Source: Methylobacter sp. (GTDB lineage: Bacteria; Pseudomonadota; Gammaproteobacteria; Methylococcales; Methylomonadaceae). From it: 64,000 bases of DNA. The position numbers and the translations under genes are program-made. Of the stretch, positions 24,660 through 33,251 are shown one piece after another. The DNA lies in contig NZ_JALOCF010000004.1 in assembly GCF_023227905.1 (NCBI RefSeq), positions 62,001-126,000 on the forward strand, given 5' to 3'. The stretch's first letter is position 1. Each line of letters opens with the position of its first letter. A model generated the notes under the pieces. That model did not search any database. It was not told where the DNA came from and saw only the letters and a list, made by a program, of their open reading frames with translations.

Positions 24660-24957
24660 ACTGCATTAAGATTTTTATTATTAAAGTGTCGCTACCGCGA
24701 CGTTATTTGAATCGGGTTCTCGCACCCGAGGGCGAGTTACTTTCTTTTGCTTCGCCAAAAGAAAGTAACCAAAGAAAAGGCGACCCGGTTGCCGCTTGCT
24801 TCCTGTGCTCCTCGCTTTTGTCGAGGGTTAGCAGAAGGGGCTCCTGCCCCTCTGCTGACGTGCGGCATCCATGCCGCACCCCTGACGGGCTATTCTCGAC
24901 AAAAGCTCCGGTGCTCGGCGCGGCATACGGGGGAAAACCATCCGTGCGTAACATCAG
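24660..24957. repeat. Highly structured intergenic repeat within the arn operon
   Basis: About 300 bases with strong pairing: a 13-bp perfect hairpin at 24737-24749/24756-24768 (arm TTACTTTCTTTTG), and an outer stem of CTTTTGTCGAG (24815-24825) with CTCGACAAAAG (24895-24905). The outer stem encloses two hairpins, at 24827-24859 and 24860-24879. The second is a perfect palindrome around GTGCGGCATCC. Short open frames across it are by-products of the repeat. The same kind of sequence, rich in CAAAAGAAAGTAACC, is familiar from proteobacterial intergenic regions. Confidence 0.8.
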
Positions 24958-25893
24958 TTAGTTGTTTATTGTCGGAAATAACCGCTCATTATTAGTTAAA
25001 GCTTTGAACCCGGCTTGATCCAGTGTTATTCCGTCACAGCTAAGCTGTTCAATACGGAAGCGTTTGTTATCAGCGCAGTCGGCATAAAAGTGGCCGTCCG
25101 CCCAATAGATACAAACTTTGCCTGGAGTCATAGCGATTTCATCGCTGTAATGGCTGCCGAGCAGGAAAAAACGCTTGCCGTTAAGGTCGAAAAATGCGCC
25201 CGGATAAGGCGGCGCCACGGCTCTGACAAGGTTATGGATAGCCCAAGCCGACTGATGCCAGTCGATACGGCCGTGTTCCGGCTTGCGGCCTCCGAAATAA
25301 CTGCCTTGGGCAAGGTCCAGCGGCTTGGGTTCTATCTTGCCGTCAAGCAATAAAGGCAAGCAGCGATTTAGCAGTGTTTTTGCGGCCGGCGTCAGTTTTA
25401 AAAAAACATCGTGCGCGGTATCGTTAGGTAAAATCGCGACGGCTTCCTGGTCGATCAGTGCGCCCGCATCGGGTTTTTCGACCATTTGATGGAGACTAAC
25501 GCCGGTGGATGATTCACCGTGTAAAACCGCCCAGTTGACCGGTGCGCGGCCCCGGTATTTCGGTAGTAGCGAACCGTGCAGGTTATAAGCGCCTCGGGAC
25601 GGGATCGCCAGTAGAGCGGCACTCAGCATGTGCCGGTAATAAAAGGAAAAAAACCATTGCGGTTGAAGTTCTGCAATGCGCTCGATCAGTTCCGGCTGAT
25701 CAGGATTGCCCGGCGTTATCACGGGAATTTGATGTCTGTTTGCCAACTCGGCAACGCTGCCGAACCAGATGTTTTCTTCGGGGTCATCCTGATGAGTGAC
25801 TACCAGTTTAATCTCGACTCCGGCTTGCAATAGGCATTCGATGCCGGTAACGCCAATGTTATGGTAAGCAAAAACAACGGCTGATGGCTTCAT
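24958..25893 (-). CDS. UDP-4-amino-4-deoxy-L-arabinose formyltransferase (ArnA N-terminal-type, standalone)
   Basis: Transfers a formyl group from 10-formyl-tetrahydrofolate to UDP-aminoarabinose. The 311 residues follow the methionyl-tRNA formyltransferase fold: YNLHGSLLPKYRGRAPVNW (catalytic Asn and His, near residue 103), KPDAGALIDQ (catalytic Asp), then a C-terminal subdomain with GRIDWHQSAW. It corresponds to the N-terminal half of Escherichia coli ArnA. The ATG overlaps the original arnC-frame stop as TAATG, showing translational coupling with arnC before the arnC frameshift. Confidence 0.93.
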   Translation of the reverse strand: MKPSAVVFAYHNIGVTGIECLLQAGVEIKLVVTHQDDPEENIWFGSVAELANRHQIPVITPGNPDQPELIERIAELQPQWFFSFYYRHMLSAALLAIPSRGAYNLHGSLLPKYRGRAPVNWAVLHGESSTGVSLHQMVEKPDAGALIDQEAVAILPNDTAHDVFLKLTPAAKTLLNRCLPLLLDGKIEPKPLDLAQGSYFGGRKPEHGRIDWHQSAWAIHNLVRAVAPPYPGAFFDLNGKRFFLLGSHYSDEIAMTPGKVCIYWADGHFYADCADNKRFRIEQLSCDGITLDQAGFKALTNNERLFPTINN

Positions 25894-26866
25894 TAAAGCT
25901 TATCATCCGCTTGCTGTGTGTTGGCATTATCCAGCACGGCCTTGATAAGATAACGGGGCGCGCCCGGGTCTGGGAATAAATTCGTCCGATATACTCGCCC
26001 AACAGGCCGATACCGAATAGCAAAATGCCAATCAAGAAAAATACAATGGCAAAAAGCGTAAATACGCCGTCCGCTTCCGGTCCAACTGTTAGCCTGCGCC
26101 AAGCCAGGTACAACACGAAGAGCAGCGACAGCATGGAAACGCTGATGCCGATCAGGGAAAACGCCTGTAAAGGAGCAATCGAGAATCCTGTCATCAAATC
26201 GAAATTGAGATGGATTAACTTGAGCAGCGAGTATTTCGATTCCCCGGCTGCGCGCTCTTCATGGTCGATAACGATTTCAGTAGGATTGCCCGCATAAAGA
26301 TAGGCCAGTGCCGGTATAAAGGTATTGGTCTCGGTGGTGGCTAACACCGCATCGATGATGTCGCGGTGATAACATCGCATCATGCAACCCTGGTCAGTGA
26401 TGTGAATACGGGTAATTTTTTCGCGTAAGCGGTTCATCGCCAATGAGGCCCAATGCCGCCAGAGACTATCTTTACGCTGCCGCCGGATCGTACCGACATA
26501 ATCGAAGCCAGCCTCCATTTGCTGTAGCAGGCTGGGGATTTCTTCGGGTGGATTTTGCAGGTCTGCATCGAGGGTGAGGATATAGTTCCCACGGGCTCGT
26601 TCAAAACCGGCGATCAGCGCCGCATGTTGTCCGGCGTTGGCGCGCAGCAGCACGACGCGGGTGGTGTTAGGGAACAGTTGAAACTGCTTGCGGAGTAATG
26701 CAGCGGAGTGGTCGCGGCTACCGTCATCGACAAAAATGACTTCGTAGCGCTGCTTGAGATTTTCCAGGACGGGATAAAGTCTTTCAAACAGTAGCGATAA
26801 AACGGCTTCTTCGTTATAGACAGGGATAACGATGGATACTTCCGGTGTTTCAAAATTGTTCGTCAT
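25859..26866 (-). CDS. arnC: Undecaprenyl-phosphate aminoarabinose transferase, frameshifted near the 3' end
   Basis: A family 2 glycosyltransferase that places formamido-arabinose on undecaprenyl phosphate at the inner membrane. EVIFVDDGSRD and LDADLQNPPEE carry nucleotide and metal-binding Asp residues, and two C-terminal membrane segments follow. The main frame has 335 residues, but after YSQTRARP (near 25957) it departs from the family. The normal tail, RYLIKAVLDN to QQADDKL, continues in the next frame and stops at 25893-25895. One missing C in the GCGCGCCCC run explains this. It may be a real mutation or a base-call error. Confidence 0.92.
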   Translation of the reverse strand: MTNNFETPEVSIVIPVYNEEAVLSLLFERLYPVLENLKQRYEVIFVDDGSRDHSAALLRKQFQLFPNTTRVVLLRANAGQHAALIAGFERARGNYILTLDADLQNPPEEIPSLLQQMEAGFDYVGTIRRQRKDSLWRHWASLAMNRLREKITRIHITDQGCMMRCYHRDIIDAVLATTETNTFIPALAYLYAGNPTEIVIDHEERAAGESKYSLLKLIHLNFDLMTGFSIAPLQAFSLIGISVSMLSLLFVLYLAWRRLTVGPEADGVFTLFAIVFFLIGILLFGIGLLGEYIGRIYSQTRARPVILSRPCWIMPTHSKRMISFNEAISRCFCLP

Positions 26867-26977
26867 TTATATAAAAGATAGTTTTAAATCGTAAATGTGG
26901 CGACGGTTCTAAATTGCGATATAAAAGGCGCCGTTATCTTATTTGGAAACAGCAGCGTTGAGTATTTAACTGCTTCA

Positions 26978-28093
26978 TTAATAAGTTCCATTCAGTAATG
27001 AAAGTATTGCCGCGCAGACCCGGTCGACGTCTTGTTCCTCCATGCCGGGAAACAATGGGAGCGTTAAGGTTTGCTCGCCGATTCTTTCAGCATTAGGAAA
27101 ATCGCCGGGCTTGTAGCCGTATTGACGATAAAGCGAGAACAAATGAATCGCCGGGTAGTGGACGCCGGCGGCAATGGATTGCTGCTTGAGCGCTTCGAGA
27201 GTCTGGTTACGGTTCAGGCCTATTTTCTCCCAATCGAGCAGGATACAGAACATATGCCAGCTGTGGCCTTCTACATCGGCAGGCAAAACCAGTGCGTCAT
27301 GTTTTGGCAGTTGCTGTAAATAACGCTCAACCAATATCCGGCGTTTTCGGTTGAAACCATCCAGCTTTTTTAATTGCACCAAGCCCAGCGCCGCACCAAC
27401 ATCCGGCATATTCATTTTGCCGCCCCATGCCGGCACATCCATGCCGCCTTGCGCGTCTCTTTCGATGCCGTGAAAACGAATGGCGTCAATTTTTTTCAAT
27501 AAAACGGGATCGTTGATCGCAAGCGCACCGCCTTCAATCGTGGTTATGTTCTTATTGGGGTGAAAACTAAAGCAAACGGGGTTGCCCGAGCTGCCGATCT
27601 GACGCCCCTTATATTGAGTGCCGATAGCCTGGGCTGCATCCTCAAGCACCAGCAGATTATGTTGTTCAGCCAGCTGGTAGATAGGGTCCATATCGACAGC
27701 GCGACCGGCAAAATGCACCGGTATAATGGCTTTGGTGTTAGGCGTAATCGCTGTCGCAACCGCAGTAGCGTCGATATTGCGGGAGATCAGGTCGACATCG
27801 ACGAATTTGGCTGTCGCGCCGCAACGAACGATAACATTGGCGCTGGCGACGAAACTCATCGCCGGCACGATCACTTCGTCGCCGGGTCCGATTCCGTAAG
27901 CGAGCAAAACGGCTTCCAGCGCGCTGGTGCCTGAATTGAATACTCGAAGCTGTACATCGCCGCCGATATAATCGGCCAATGCGCTTTCAAAAGCTGCAAC
28001 TTTGGGACCGGTTGCGAGCCATCCGGATTGAAGCACTTCTTTGATTGCTTCGAATTCTTCTGCATCAAGTGTGGGGCGAGTGAATGGCAGCAT
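26978..28093 (-). CDS. arnB: UDP-4-amino-4-deoxy-L-arabinose--oxoglutarate aminotransferase
   Basis: A PLP enzyme of the DegT/DnrJ/EryC1 family that converts UDP-4-keto-arabinose to UDP-aminoarabinose with glutamate. Over 371 residues, LPFTRPTLDAEE opens the protein, FNSGTSALEA binds the cofactor phosphate, EDAAQAIG holds the conserved Asp, and the Schiff-base Lys is in FSFHPNKNITTIEGG (about 184). It starts one base before the transporter-like gene's stop on its 5' side. A 111-base gap separates it from arnC. Confidence 0.94.
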   Translation of the reverse strand: MLPFTRPTLDAEEFEAIKEVLQSGWLATGPKVAAFESALADYIGGDVQLRVFNSGTSALEAVLLAYGIGPGDEVIVPAMSFVASANVIVRCGATAKFVDVDLISRNIDATAVATAITPNTKAIIPVHFAGRAVDMDPIYQLAEQHNLLVLEDAAQAIGTQYKGRQIGSSGNPVCFSFHPNKNITTIEGGALAINDPVLLKKIDAIRFHGIERDAQGGMDVPAWGGKMNMPDVGAALGLVQLKKLDGFNRKRRILVERYLQQLPKHDALVLPADVEGHSWHMFCILLDWEKIGLNRNQTLEALKQQSIAAGVHYPAIHLFSLYRQYGYKPGDFPNAERIGEQTLTLPLFPGMEEQDVDRVCAAILSLLNGTY

Positions 28094-28094
28094 C

Positions 28095-28466
28095 TTAACT
28101 CCTTGCTAAAACGTAAACGCCGATAAGGATGATGCTCATCCCGATTATGCGGGCCGGATTCATAACTTCGCCAAACAACTGCCAAGCGAGCAACGCATTG
28201 ACTATATAGCCCATGGACAGCATCGGATAGGCGATGCTGACATCAACCCTGGACAATGCCAATATCCAGACAACGACACTGATACCGTAACAAACTAGCC
28301 CTGCCCAGAGAAAAGGTTCAAAGGCCAGTCTCGAGAATGCCGTAGCGGACGAGGCAAGATTCAGGCTGATGGCCCCCATTTCCCTGACACTGGCTTTGAG
28401 CGCCAATTGCGCGACGGCATTCAGCATGACGCCGGCCAGGATAATACAGAAACTAACAAGATTCAT
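28095..28466 (-). CDS. ArnE/ArnF-like aminoarabinose-undecaprenyl flippase subunit
   Basis: A 123-residue membrane protein of the small multidrug resistance/EamA type with four hydrophobic segments (about 3-20, 46-66, 73-93, 102-121). The block RVDVSIAYPMLSMGYIVNALLAWQ is typical of ArnE and ArnF, which move the aminoarabinose lipid to the periplasmic face. Escherichia coli uses an ArnE-ArnF pair; only one such gene is present here, suggesting a homo-oligomer or a partner elsewhere. It overlaps the arnT stop by four bases. Confidence 0.88.
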   Translation of the reverse strand: MNLVSFCIILAGVMLNAVAQLALKASVREMGAISLNLASSATAFSRLAFEPFLWAGLVCYGISVVVWILALSRVDVSIAYPMLSMGYIVNALLAWQLFGEVMNPARIIGMSIILIGVYVLARS

Positions 28467-30136
28467 CGGCGGGCCACTGCGACATAGCGGGAATTTTCAT
28501 AGATTATACGCATGGGAAAGTTCGGTTGATTCCATGGAAAGTTCACTTGATTCAATTCATTATAGGTTTTCTGATTAAGTATGCCGATTGCCTGGTCTGC
28601 GTTTAACCATATAGGTAGAAAATCCGCGTCATTTAACCATTTTTGCGGCTCCTGGTTAATTCCGAATTCCAGTTCGTCTCTGAAATTCACTATGTTAATG
28701 GTCCTGCCTAAATAATAAGGAAGGGATTGATCGTAGCGACAAACATCGTAAATGGCTACGTTATCTTTGCCGCTTTTTTTGAGGTAAGATTGAATTGCTT
28801 CCGCCATGGCTCGGCTGGAGCGTAACTCGCTAATGCTTTGATAGCCCCATGAAAACATTTGTATTCCAAGCAGGGCGCAGAGGGCGAAAATGGAGATAGT
28901 CAGGTTTTTTTTATTCCTTAACAGCAGTGCGGAAATACCGGCTGCGCCTAATAAAAAAGCCGTTGCTATAATCCACGGGCGGAGCAGCATGAGCTGGGCT
29001 AATTTGTCGGGGTTGGCAGTACTGCCGGTTTTCCAGATAATGAAAATGAACCCAATAACAGCAATTGCTATAGCTACAATGCCGTCGGCAATAAGATGTT
29101 TGCGCTTGGACATATTTTCGCCAACCAGCAAGGCTAGTGCTGGAAACATCGGCAAAATATAGCCTTGTAATTTGGAATGAGAAATTGAGAAAAAGAAGAA
29201 TACAAAAATCGCATAAACCCAAAACAATCTTGAGGCTTCGAATTTTCCGGCTTCAGCTCGCCAGGAAAAAGGCGGTTTAATCAAGCCGTTAATTGCCGAG
29301 AAAAGCCAAGGCATCGCGCCTATTGCAAAGACTGCGAAGAAATACCAGTTAGACTTGGTGCGGCCGTGAACGTCGCTGGTAAAGCGCTCGAAATGTTCAT
29401 GAATGAAAAAGAAATGCGGAAACTCAGGATTTGCCCAACTGACAGCAACAAACCAGGGGGCGGCTATCAATAAATAGACCAGCAAGCCTTTGCCCAGATG
29501 CAAATGGCGCCACAATGTCCAGTCGCGTTGCCATAAACTGTACAGAACAACCGCTCCGCCCGGCAACACCAAGCCGATCAGCCCTTTGCTTAGCGTTGCT
29601 CCGGCGAGCGCAGCCCAGGCCAACAACATCCAGTTTCGTTCCTGTTTTGGCAGATGCCGTTCCGATTGGGCCAGCGCAAGAGCGCCAACAGCGATGATCA
29701 GCAGCGCGCTGACGCCCATGTCCAGGCTATTGGCATGCCCCATCCCGACATAAAGGACTGTGCTGATTAAAAAAAGGAATGCAAAAAAGCCGGCGCTGCG
29801 GCCATAAAGTCGGTTGCCTACAAAACCAACCCATAATGCGCCGATAAATCCGAGTCCGGAACACCATACTCTGGCAGCCGCATTGGTTTCGCCCAGTAAG
29901 GCCATGCTGATAGCTGAGCCCCAATATTGCAAAGGCGGTTTTTCAAAATATTTGAATCCGTTGAGGCGTGGCGTAATCCAGTCGCCGGAGCTGAGCATTT
30001 CCCTTGCGATTTCGGCATAACGTCCTTCATCCGGCTCTAACAAATCGCGGTAACCCAGCAAAAGAAACCATATAAATCCGGCAATAGCTATAATTATTCC
30101 ATTAATTCTACCTTGACGTAGAGGCGCTGATGTCAT
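28463..30136 (-). CDS. arnT: Aminoarabinose lipid A transferase (GT83/PMT-type)
   Basis: An inner-membrane glycosyltransferase that moves aminoarabinose from the undecaprenyl carrier to lipid A, lowering surface charge and typically giving polymyxin resistance. The protein is about 557 residues with roughly a dozen hydrophobic segments. The catalytic periplasmic loop starts LEPDEGRYAEIAREMLSSGDW, and FKYFEKPPLQYW is also diagnostic. The frame opens at 30211, but the ATG at 30136 puts the first membrane helix directly before DEGRY as in homologues, with AAGGA upstream. It is the first gene of the arn operon. Confidence 0.93.
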   Translation of the reverse strand: MTSAPLRQGRINGIIIAIAGFIWFLLLGYRDLLEPDEGRYAEIAREMLSSGDWITPRLNGFKYFEKPPLQYWGSAISMALLGETNAAARVWCSGLGFIGALWVGFVGNRLYGRSAGFFAFLFLISTVLYVGMGHANSLDMGVSALLIIAVGALALAQSERHLPKQERNWMLLAWAALAGATLSKGLIGLVLPGGAVVLYSLWQRDWTLWRHLHLGKGLLVYLLIAAPWFVAVSWANPEFPHFFFIHEHFERFTSDVHGRTKSNWYFFAVFAIGAMPWLFSAINGLIKPPFSWRAEAGKFEASRLFWVYAIFVFFFFSISHSKLQGYILPMFPALALLVGENMSKRKHLIADGIVAIAIAVIGFIFIIWKTGSTANPDKLAQLMLLRPWIIATAFLLGAAGISALLLRNKKNLTISIFALCALLGIQMFSWGYQSISELRSSRAMAEAIQSYLKKSGKDNVAIYDVCRYDQSLPYYLGRTINIVNFRDELEFGINQEPQKWLNDADFLPIWLNADQAIGILNQKTYNELNQVNFPWNQPNFPMRIIYENSRYVAVARR

Positions 30137-30492
30137 GTTCCGGTAATCCTTTAGAATTAATGATCCGAATAAAAAGCCGACAATAATAATGTAATTTGAT
30201 GCTCGCCGCATCTTCTTATCAAAATAGATAATTAAATATCAAGACCTTGCTATGTTACTTTGGCTGCGCTGTTGTTTCTTAAAGATATAAAAAATATTTA
30301 GTGCAGTGATAATGAGTTTCTTCCAGTAGAACTGTTTCTATAAATTTCTATAAACATAGTTCATAATTTATCGGTTAAAGGTAAAAGTCTATGCATGCTC
30401 TTTTGACTTGGTGTCTTTTACTTTCGTTTTATAACAATACACTGTTTTTGATGGGGGCGCGCTTGCAAGCGAATTGGGCTAAAGGCTACAAA
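30137..30492. other. Divergent intergenic region, arnT and lptF
   Basis: AT-rich region that must hold the promoters of the arn operon (minus) and lptF (plus). Both frames are open further into this region, but the favoured starts leave it non-coding. I see no obvious PmrA-type direct repeat box, and no long hairpin. Confidence 0.45.
30403..30432 (+). promoter_or_regulatory. Candidate sigma-70 promoter for lptF
   Basis: TTGACT at 30403-30408 is followed after 18 bases by TTTTAT at 30427-30432. It lies upstream of the favoured lptF start (30493) but inside the longer open frame from 30391, so it supports the downstream start. The -10 match is weak. Confidence 0.35.
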
Positions 30493-31602
30493 ATGGGACG
30501 GCGTAAGTTAATTACCGTGCTGGATAAAATGGTAGCTTTGGATTTGTTAAGGACATTGTTAGCGGTCTGGTCGGTGATTGTCGTTATTATCGTCAGCAGA
30601 CAATTTATCAGGGTGCTTGATAAGGCTGTTGACGGCCAGGTATCCAATCAAACCTTGATGACCGTTCTGGGTTTGAAAACCATTATCGCCAGTGCAGCTT
30701 TCTTGCCGGCAGCCTTGTTTATGGCGGTATTGATGGTTTTGGGCAGAATGTACAGGGATCAGGAAATGTCGGCGGTGGCTTCAGCCGGCGGCGGCTCAGG
30801 AACAATCTATCGGTCTATATTCTTGCTGGTTTTTCCGTTAAGCCTATTGGCAGCCGGCTTGTCATTCTATGTTTCCCCTTGGGCGGAAGCCAAGATGGAG
30901 CAGCTTATGCATGAGGATAAGGAATCGGCCGATCTTAGAGGCGTTGCCGCTGGAAAGTTTAGCGAATACAGCCAGGGTGATCTGGTTTTTTATGTGGAAA
31001 AAATTGATGACGATAAAACAATGCGTCAGGTTTTTGTACAGCACCGGCAGGGAGACCGCTTGGCGATTATCAATGCCGAATTAGGCAGGATGAAAGATTT
31101 ACCTGACGGGCGTTATGTCGTTTTGGAAAACGGTGAGCGCATACAAGGGCAACCAGGAGCCGTAAATTATGTGATAGAGCAATTCTCCGAATACGCCGTG
31201 AGGATGGATAGCAAAGAGTCATCAGCCGCTACTTTTGGTAAAGAATCGGTTGCCAGTACGGCTTTGGTGAGTTCCGGCCAAATAACCGATATTGCCGAAT
31301 TACAGCGTCGTTTTTCCGTACCGATGGGAATAATGTTGCTCAGCTTTATTGCTGTACCTTTGGCGCAAATGTCGCCTCGCGGGGGGGTTTACGGGAACAT
31401 GCTGGTTGGCTTTCTAATCTATTTCAGTTATGGAAATCTTGTTCGTGTCAGCCAGAGCTGGGTCATGAACCAAACCATTCCGGCATGGCTGGGCGTGTTT
31501 GGCGTTAATACGCTCTTATTGATAATAGGGGGAGTGTTATTGGCACGATTATATGGATGGCAATGGCTGGCTATGAAAGTCAGGGAAAAGGTGTACAAGT
31601 GA
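30493..31602 (+). CDS. lptF: LPS export ABC transporter permease LptF
   Basis: One of two membrane subunits of the LptB2FG extractor that takes lipopolysaccharide from the inner membrane. From the chosen ATG there are 369 residues: two N-terminal membrane helices, a periplasmic beta-jellyroll domain (about 130-260) and a C-terminal helix group with MLLSFIAVPLAQMSPRGGVYGNML. The frame opens at 30391, but MGRRKLITVLDKMVALDLLRT fits the family start and has AAAGG seven bases upstream. It overlaps lptG by four bases. Confidence 0.95.
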   Translation: MGRRKLITVLDKMVALDLLRTLLAVWSVIVVIIVSRQFIRVLDKAVDGQVSNQTLMTVLGLKTIIASAAFLPAALFMAVLMVLGRMYRDQEMSAVASAGGGSGTIYRSIFLLVFPLSLLAAGLSFYVSPWAEAKMEQLMHEDKESADLRGVAAGKFSEYSQGDLVFYVEKIDDDKTMRQVFVQHRQGDRLAIINAELGRMKDLPDGRYVVLENGERIQGQPGAVNYVIEQFSEYAVRMDSKESSAATFGKESVASTALVSSGQITDIAELQRRFSVPMGIMLLSFIAVPLAQMSPRGGVYGNMLVGFLIYFSYGNLVRVSQSWVMNQTIPAWLGVFGVNTLLLIIGGVLLARLYGWQWLAMKVREKVYK

Positions 31603-32669
31603 ATGTATTAACAAGCTATGTAGTCAGGGAAATATTAAAGGGCTCTTTTATCGCTATTTTATTGTTATTGACCTTATTTAATCTGTTCACTTTCAGTGAC
31701 GAATTGAAGGATCTGGGCAAAGGAAGCTATGACTTAAAAAATATTTTTTATTATCTTGCCCTGACTTCACCTACCGTTTTTTATGAACTGATGCCGGCAT
31801 CGGCCTTATTAGGAAGCCTGTTTATATTGGGTGCGATGGGCAATAACCGCGAACTGATTGCGATGCGGGCGGCAGGCTTATCCGTTTTAGGAATTATTAG
31901 AGCGGTCATGGTGGCCGGCGCTATTTTAGTCACTATTTCAGTATTAGTCGGTGAGTTTATTGCCCCGGTAGCGGAGAGAACGGCACGAATGCTTAAGGTT
32001 ACCGCCCAGAATGAGCAGGTTGTCATGAATGTCAAATATGGGCTATGGCTGCGCGAAGGCAAAAAATTCATCAATGTCCGCAAAATACAAGATGACGGAA
32101 GTCTGGCCGACATCAGCATTTATGAGCTGGATGATCAGCGGCATTTACGGTCTTCAACCCATGCGGAGAAGGCGACTTTTCAAGGCAATCAGCAATGGAA
32201 ATTAGAGGCCATCAAGCAGTCGGATATTTCATTGGAACAGATGACTGCAAATAGCCGCAACGATCAAATATGGCAATCATCCGTTGCCCCGGATTTACTG
32301 AAGATTGTTGTGGTTAACCCGAATAACCTATCCATGTATGACTTGGCGATGTATGTTGATTTTTTAAAGGATAATCATCAAAAATCGCAAGAGTTTGAGC
32401 TGGCTTTCTGGGGTCGGGTGGTCAACCCTTTGATTGTGTTTGTTATGTTGTTGGTGTCTGCGCCCTTTGTTATCGGCGTTAAACGCGGCGTCAACGTTGG
32501 CGCCAGGATGATGATAGGCGTTGTCATCGGTATGGGGTTTAATATTATCGATAAGATTGTCGGACACATGGGATTGATTTATGAGCTTAATCCGCCGTTA
32601 ATAGCCGTTCTTCCCAGTTTGACGGCATCAGCCTTGGCGCTATTTGCATTGAGTCGTGTGCAAGCGTAA
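31599..32669 (+). CDS. lptG: LPS export ABC transporter permease LptG
   Basis: The partner of LptF. A GTG start at 31599 overlaps the lptF stop as GTGA, with AAAAGG just upstream, giving 356 residues beginning VNVLTSYVVREILKG. The ELIAMRAAGLS coupling-helix motif that contacts LptB is clear near residue 84, the periplasmic domain spans about 115-250, and GVKRGVNVGARMMIGVVIG lies in the C-terminal membrane region. LptB and LptC are not in the window. Confidence 0.95.
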   Translation: MNVLTSYVVREILKGSFIAILLLLTLFNLFTFSDELKDLGKGSYDLKNIFYYLALTSPTVFYELMPASALLGSLFILGAMGNNRELIAMRAAGLSVLGIIRAVMVAGAILVTISVLVGEFIAPVAERTARMLKVTAQNEQVVMNVKYGLWLREGKKFINVRKIQDDGSLADISIYELDDQRHLRSSTHAEKATFQGNQQWKLEAIKQSDISLEQMTANSRNDQIWQSSVAPDLLKIVVVNPNNLSMYDLAMYVDFLKDNHQKSQEFELAFWGRVVNPLIVFVMLLVSAPFVIGVKRGVNVGARMMIGVVIGMGFNIIDKIVGHMGLIYELNPPLIAVLPSLTASALALFALSRVQA

Positions 32670-32723
32670 CGCTTTGCGTAAACTGTTAAAACTAATAAAT
32701 TGAGCCGGCATTCGGGAGTTAAC

Positions 32724-33251
32724 GTGGCGATTAGAAAATTTAAAGATAAACAACCCAAGATCGGCAACTCGGTTTTCATAGATGACAGCGCGGTGGTGAT
32801 CGGCGACGTTACCTTGGGTGACGATGTCTCTATATGGCCTACTACGGTGGTTAGAGGCGATGTCGAGAGCGTAACGATTGGCGCTGGCACCAATGTGCAG
32901 GACGGTTCAGTTTTGCATGTCACTCACGCCGGCAAGCACACGGCTCAAGGCCATCCGTTAGCCATAGGCAAGGGCGTTACGATAGGGCATAGAGCTGTGG
33001 TTCATGCCTGCACCGTGGGCGATTACTGCCTGATAGGTATCGGGGCGATTATTATGGATGGCGCCGTTGTTGAGGATTATGTGATGCTGGGAGCCGGGGC
33101 ATTGGTTCCGCCGGGAAAAAGACTGGAAAGCGGCTATCTTTATGTGGGCGCACCTGCAAAACAGGCCAGGCCTTTAAAGGAATCCGAAAAGGAGTTTTTG
33201 GAATATTCGTCCAGACAGTACATTCAATTGAAAAACGAATATTTAAAATAG
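32724..33251 (+). CDS. Gamma carbonic anhydrase-like hexapeptide protein
   Basis: A left-handed beta-helix protein of the YrdA/PaaY group. The zinc His ligands of the gamma-carbonic anhydrase fold are present in VLHVTH, TIGHRAVVHAC and neighbouring turns, with repeated hexapeptide steps (IGDVTLG, SIWPTTVVRGD). The GTG at 32724 with GGGAG upstream gives 175 residues beginning with the family-like VAIRKFKDKQPKIG. Many members have no measurable anhydrase activity, so the reaction is unproven. Confidence 0.9.
   Translation: MAIRKFKDKQPKIGNSVFIDDSAVVIGDVTLGDDVSIWPTTVVRGDVESVTIGAGTNVQDGSVLHVTHAGKHTAQGHPLAIGKGVTIGHRAVVHACTVGDYCLIGIGAIIMDGAVVEDYVMLGAGALVPPGKRLESGYLYVGAPAKQARPLKESEKEFLEYSSRQYIQLKNEYLK

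Noticed and set aside
24703..24954. Open frames on both strands across the arn intergenic repeat
   Set aside because: They arise from the palindromic repeat; the protein text is repeat-derived and not protein-like.
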